DNA of 17,682 nt from Bdellovibrionales bacterium. GTDB taxonomy: Bacteria > Bdellovibrionota > JAFGOL01. The stretch lies in NCBI GenBank assembly GCA_022707945.1, contig JAKIZQ010000010.1, positions 1-17,682 on the forward strand, given 5' to 3'. Each line of letters begins with the position of its first letter. Within the stretch, counting starts at the first letter, position 1. Made by a program: the position numbers and the translations under genes. Shown here piece after piece: positions 15,653-17,682 of this stretch. The notes under the pieces were generated by a model. It did no database searches and had not been told where the DNA came from. It saw nothing but the letters and a program-made list of their open reading frames with translations.

Positions 15653-16602
15653 AAAGAGTATTAGTAGCTGGTGGAGCAGGTTTTATAGGTTCGCACCTTT
15701 GTGATGCAATAATTAATAACGGTGATCAAGTCGTTTGTTTAGATAATCTTATTACAGGTTCAAAAGATAATATAGTTCACCTTCTTGATAATCCAAGATT
15801 TGATTATATAGAGTTTGATATTACTAATGTTAATATTTTAAAGCTTATCAAGGATAAATATGACAAGATAGACGAGATATATGATCTTGCTAGTCCTGCA
15901 AGCCCAGTAGATTACATCTTATACCCAATAGAAACCTTGACGGTGGGGTCTTTTGGTGCAAAGAATCTTTTAGACCTTGCTTTGCATTATGGGTCAAGAA
16001 TATTAATGGCCTCAACTAGTGAAGTATATGGAGACCCTCTTGAACATCCTCAACAGGAAGAGTATTGGGGTAACGTTAACCCAATAGGTATTAGAAGCTG
16101 TTATGATGAATCAAAACGCTTTATGGAAGCTATAACAGCCGCATATATTCGAAAGTATGGATTAAACGCAAAGATAGCGAGGATATTTAATACCTATGGT
16201 CCAAGGATGCGTCTTAATGATGGGAGGGTGGTGCCTAATTTTATATCTCAAGCTCTTAATAACCAGGACATAACTGTATATGGTGATGGTTCACAAACTA
16301 GGTCTTTCTGTTATGTATCAGATCTTGTGAATGGTTTGATCTTACTTATGGCAAGTGGGCTTAATACTCCCGTTAATCTTGGAAATCCTGATGAAAGAAG
16401 TGTAATGGATTTTGCAAAGGATGTAGTAGGGATGTTACCAACTAAAAGTAAGATCATTACTACCGCACTACCAAAGGATGATCCACAAAGAAGAAAACCA
16501 GATATAACCAAGGCAAAGAAACATTTGTCGTGGTCTCCTACAATTGGGTTTAAAGAAGGTATGCAACTTACTATAGAATATTTTAAAAAGAGACTTAGAT
16601 GA
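15649..16602 (+). CDS. uxs: UDP-glucuronate decarboxylase (UDP-xylose synthase)
   Basis: This 317-residue extended short-chain dehydrogenase/reductase has the N-terminal NAD motif GGAGFIGSHL (residues 8-17). The UXS-specific block is clear: STSEVYGDPLEHPQQEEYWG (from residue 122), then NVNPIGIRSCYDESKR, with Y152 and K156 as the catalytic YxxxK pair and E125 as the decarboxylase-associated Glu. IFNTYGPRM and GDGSQTRSFCYVSDLV are also typical. It should convert UDP-glucuronate to UDP-xylose in the cytoplasm, using the Ugd product. The usual YDEGKR reads YDESKR here, a small deviation beside the catalytic Lys. GGGGAG at 15640-15645 and a 4 nt overlap with ugd support this start. dTDP-glucose dehydratase is a less likely alternative because of the UXS block. 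Confidence 0.92.
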   Translation: MKRVLVAGGAGFIGSHLCDAIINNGDQVVCLDNLITGSKDNIVHLLDNPRFDYIEFDITNVNILKLIKDKYDKIDEIYDLASPASPVDYILYPIETLTVGSFGAKNLLDLALHYGSRILMASTSEVYGDPLEHPQQEEYWGNVNPIGIRSCYDESKRFMEAITAAYIRKYGLNAKIARIFNTYGPRMRLNDGRVVPNFISQALNNQDITVYGDGSQTRSFCYVSDLVNGLILLMASGLNTPVNLGNPDERSVMDFAKDVVGMLPTKSKIITTALPKDDPQRRKPDITKAKKHLSWSPTIGFKEGMQLTIEYFKKRLR

Positions 16603-17303
16603 AAAGAGTTTATAGCTTTATCCTTAAGTTCGTTGTTGTTTTTATATTTTCCACTAGTACTAGTTATGCTCTTGAATATGGTTTTTCGGCTGGATTTGGT
16701 CTTTCTTACATAAATTCCAAGGGGCTAAACAGGGTTACAGAGGGTCTTGATAGTGGATATGTCACTTCTTTTGGTAAGATAAATTTTCCTCTCAACTTTG
16801 AAGGGGATTTTTTTCTTGGTTTTGGTAATTCAAGTATTGGTTTAGGTATGGGTTATGAATTTACTTCTAGGAATTCATATTCAGATGTTTATAAGGTAAC
16901 TCAAGACCTGTCTTATAAAAGTATTCCTGTCTTCCTTAAATATCGTTACTTATATTTTGAAAATAATAGATTTAGTATGGCTTTGGGTGGGAGTGCTGGG
17001 ATCTTATATTCCAAACTTTCTATGAGTACTAGACCAAGCCCACAAGATAGCGATGTCTACGGAATGAAGGCTTGGGGTGCTGTTATTACGGCAGAAAATA
17101 ACTTTTACTATACTGTTTCAAATAATATCAGTTTTTTCAGCACCGTAGGTCTTAGATATGCAAAGACGGGTTCTTTTTCTTATACCTCAGATACAGCTAA
17201 GCATAGCTCGGGTGAAAAAGTTCAATTTTCTGACGGCTCAACCTTGACATTAAATCTTACAGGCTTAAAATTCCTTATAGGGATCATGATGAATTGGAGT
17301 TAA
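16599..17303 (+). CDS. Small outer-membrane beta-barrel protein
   Basis: The 234 residues begin with a signal peptide (residues 1 to about 25: MKRV, a hydrophobic stretch, then TSYA before LEYGF). The mature part alternates aromatic and small residues in strand-like pieces rich in Gly, Ser and Tyr, such as FFLGFGNSSIGLGMGYEF, SIPVFLKYRYLYF and FSMALGGSAGILY, with polar loops between. This fits a small OmpX- or OmpA-type barrel of about eight to ten strands. I do not recognise a specific family and assign no function. The last strand reads LKFLIGIMMNWS, ending one residue past an aromatic. The ATG overlaps the previous stop (ATGA), with only a weak AAGAGA upstream, so translation is probably coupled to the sugar enzyme. 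Confidence 0.8.
   Translation: MKRVYSFILKFVVVFIFSTSTSYALEYGFSAGFGLSYINSKGLNRVTEGLDSGYVTSFGKINFPLNFEGDFFLGFGNSSIGLGMGYEFTSRNSYSDVYKVTQDLSYKSIPVFLKYRYLYFENNRFSMALGGSAGILYSKLSMSTRPSPQDSDVYGMKAWGAVITAENNFYYTVSNNISFFSTVGLRYAKTGSFSYTSDTAKHSSGEKVQFSDGSTLTLNLTGLKFLIGIMMNWS
17296..17299 (+). promoter_or_regulatory. Shine-Dalgarno of the last, partial gene
   Basis: GGAG within the final codons of the preceding gene lies six nt before the ATG at 17306 and supports that start. Confidence 0.65.
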
Positions 17304-17305
17304 AC

Positions 17306-17682
17306 ATGAAAAAAACCTTTATTCTTTTATTGTTCTTTATTAGTTTGTTCAGTGTTCATGCTAGAGGTACTTCTCAGGCAGTGTTAATAAACCCATATTT
17401 CTCACTTGGGTATGTTAACCCATCCGATATAAATGATAAAATAACTACAGACACAGTTGGTATACAGAATTTCATAGAGGATGCTTCTACTATACATTGG
17501 GCAAAGAATATTGGAGCAATGCTTGGTTATAGGTTTAACCACAGGTTTAATGTTGGGCTTTTGTTTGATTACACAAGTGCTGGTAAGTTTATTTCCCAAT
17601 ATTATGAATTTAATACTTCTTATAGTGCGTTCTCTATAGGTCCAGCTTTCTATTACACCATATATAATAGTGGTAAGTTAGC
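17306..17682 (+). CDS. Second outer-membrane beta-barrel protein, 3' truncated by window edge
   Basis: An open frame starts at the ATG at 17306, two nt after the preceding stop, and is still open at the last base, giving 125 full codons. The first residues are a typical signal peptide (MKKTFILLLFFISLFSVHA, then RGTSQ). The mature part has beta-barrel-like strands separated by polar turns: INPYFSLGYVNP, NIGAMLGYRFNHRFNVGLLF and YSAFSIGPAFYYTIY. The layout resembles the barrel gene just upstream: a central GxxxGYxF strand, a Tyr/Ser-rich loop, then an SIxxxxxYxY strand. The two may therefore be distant paralogs, which is an impression by eye. No specific family is recognised. The true C terminus is outside the window. 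Confidence 0.78.
   Translation, partial: MKKTFILLLFFISLFSVHARGTSQAVLINPYFSLGYVNPSDINDKITTDTVGIQNFIEDASTIHWAKNIGAMLGYRFNHRFNVGLLFDYTSAGKFISQYYEFNTSYSAFSIGPAFYYTIYNSGKL

Overview
The window looks like a piece of a low-GC (about one third G+C by spot counts), diderm (Gram-negative) bacterial chromosome. Outer-membrane biology is explicit: an Omp85/BamA-type barrel, a TamB-like protein, two small signal-peptide-bearing beta-barrel proteins and nucleotide-sugar enzymes. The order MinD/FlhG-like ATPase, then a J-domain/RodZ-type HTH protein, then an RluD-type pseudouridine synthase recalls deltaproteobacterial-type genomes (Desulfobacterota, Myxococcota and relatives, or a candidate phylum near them). 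That placement is an inference from gene order and protein style, not a phylogeny. Ile is mostly ATA and Arg mostly AGA/AGG throughout, with no compositional break, so nothing points to recent transfer.

All twelve genes lie on the + strand and are almost gapless. Intergenic gaps are 2-11 nt, except one of 33 nt before ugd, and several genes overlap by 4 to 62 nt. I see no tRNA, rRNA, CRISPR array, insertion sequence, terminator hairpin or convincing promoter. No stretch over 300 nt lacks a gene. The simplest reading is one long co-directional transcription unit entering from the left and leaving at the right.

Left part (1-2129): the 3' end of a MinD/ParA-like ATPase, a cytosolic J-like plus RodZ-type HTH protein lacking the HPD triad, and an RluD-family pseudouridine synthase. 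Next (2113-6710): a secreted TPR protein ending in a metzincin-like zinc-protease motif, an M24 Xaa-Pro-type peptidase, and a large cytosolic TPR protein. Centre (6715-13294): tamB and a long bamA-like Omp85 gene with six or seven POTRA-like repeats. The two overlap by 62 nt, so the end of TamB and the BamA signal peptide are read from the same DNA. Right part (13298-17682): queA (queuosine), ugd and UDP-glucuronate decarboxylase (UDP-glucose to UDP-glucuronate to UDP-xylose), then two small outer-membrane barrel proteins, the last cut by the window edge.

The common theme is envelope construction: BamA and TamB handle barrel insertion and/or lipid transport, the Ugd and decarboxylase pair makes sugar precursors for surface polysaccharide or LPS, and the small barrels are likely clients. 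Most of this is recognisable conserved machinery. The least explained parts are the secreted TPR/metzincin-like protein, the extended cysteine-bearing POTRA array and the MinD-like/J-HTH pair. I do not see a clearly new defence or mobile system here.
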